From NCBI GenBank assembly GCA_002729275.1, contig PBTP01000127.1, positions 15,762 to 21,746 on the forward strand: a stretch of DNA of 5,985 nucleotides, written 5' to 3'. Positions 5,759-5,985 of the stretch are shown here, one piece after another. The notes beneath the pieces are model-generated. The model was not told where the DNA came from, made no database searches, and saw only the letters and a list, made by a program, of their open reading frames with translations. The position numbers and the translations under genes were made by a program. Position 1 is the stretch's first letter. The number at the start of each line of letters is the position of its first letter. The DNA is from Roseibacillus sp. Its GTDB lineage: Bacteria; Verrucomicrobiota; Verrucomicrobiia; Verrucomicrobiales; Akkermansiaceae.

Positions 5759-5985
5759 CTACTCGGCGGGAGAATTCTTACTCTCAGGTGCAGCCTCGGG
5801 AGCAGCCTCGGGAGCAGCCTCGGGAGCAGCCTCGGGAGCGGCCTCGGGAGCAGCCTCAGGTGCAGCCTCAGGTGCGACCTTTTTCGCAGCTTTCTTCGCG
5901 GCCTTCTTTGCCGCTTTCTTCGCGGTTTTTTTCACCGCTTTCTTGGCAGTCTTTTTCGCCGCCTTTTTTGCTGCTTTCTTCGCCG
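5759..5985 (-). CDS. Histone H1-like Lys/Ala-rich repeat protein, C-terminal part (truncated by window edge)
   Basis: Partial gene: 74 residues and a TAG stop (5759-5761) are visible, and the 5' end lies beyond the window. The visible part starts with nine Lys-Lys pairs spaced every four residues by Ala/Thr/Val pairs (KKAAKKAAKKTAKK and so on). It then changes abruptly to eight tandem APE(A) tetrads and ends in SKNSPAE. Lys/Ala repeats of this kind resemble the tails of bacterial histone H1-like and other nucleoid-associated proteins and would bind DNA or RNA through charge; the Pro/Ala/Glu tail is acidic and likely disordered. What globular domain, if any, precedes it cannot be seen, so the exact family is open. 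The frame is open to the window edge, and the regular codon-phased repeats strongly support translation. The protein probably belongs to a separate unit from the amidase. Confidence 0.8.
   Translation of the reverse strand, partial: AKKAAKKAAKKTAKKAVKKTAKKAAKKAAKKAAKKVAPEAAPEAAPEAAPEAAPEAAPEAAPEAAPESKNSPAE
5783..5878 (-). repeat. Eight tandem 12-bp repeats encoding APE(A)
   Basis: On the plus strand the unit CTCGGGAGCAGC occurs eight times in register. The five middle units are nearly identical (one has GGC in place of the final AGC), and the outer ones use CTCAGGTGC. Each unit encodes one four-residue step. The near identity of the central units at DNA level, not only at protein level, points to recent expansion by replication slippage or unequal recombination. 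Confidence 0.9.

Noticed and set aside
5783..5878. CRISPR-like array
   Set aside because: The 12-bp units are directly adjacent, have no spacers and stay in codon phase, so they are coding tandem repeats.

Overview
The window comes from a bacterial chromosome of moderate GC content. All six genes lie on the minus strand, so in transcription order they run from the right edge to the left. Two features suggest Verrucomicrobiota (Opitutae-like) or a neighbouring phylum: a full-length bacterial GlnRS, and a lysine/alanine-repeat, histone H1-like protein tail. That placement is an inference from gene content, not a phylogenetic result.

Layout from right to left: (1) 5759-5985, the C-terminal end of a basic KKAA-repeat protein that switches to an APEA repeat before its stop; its N-terminus lies outside the window. 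(2) 4227-5651, an amidase-signature-family hydrolase with an N-terminal membrane anchor. It is preceded by a clear ribosome binding site and a short leader with three small inverted repeats. (3) 3857-4144, a small unrecognised protein with two membrane segments. (4) 2449-3795, an M20 family metallopeptidase (dipeptidase type). (5) 767-2452, glnS, whose ATG overlaps the M20 stop codon as ATGA, so the two are almost certainly co-transcribed and translationally coupled. (6) 451-766, a non-coding gap with a 13-bp inverted repeat and one weak terminator-like hairpin. (7) 31-450, an unrecognised small secreted protein with a signal peptide and a leucine-rich hydrophobic C-terminus.

How they fit together: the M20 peptidase would release free amino acids from short peptides, and GlnRS charges tRNA-Gln. 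The link between them looks organisational (one operon) rather than a defined pathway. The amidase carries the same catalytic signature as GatA, but its membrane anchor, the absence of gatB or gatC beside it, and the nearby GlnRS argue against a role in tRNA-dependent amidation. I found no RNA gene, CRISPR array, insertion sequence or phage gene. Most of the window is ordinary housekeeping sequence. The parts least explained are the two small membrane/secreted proteins, the inverted repeat at 529-597 and the repeat-rich tail at the right edge.
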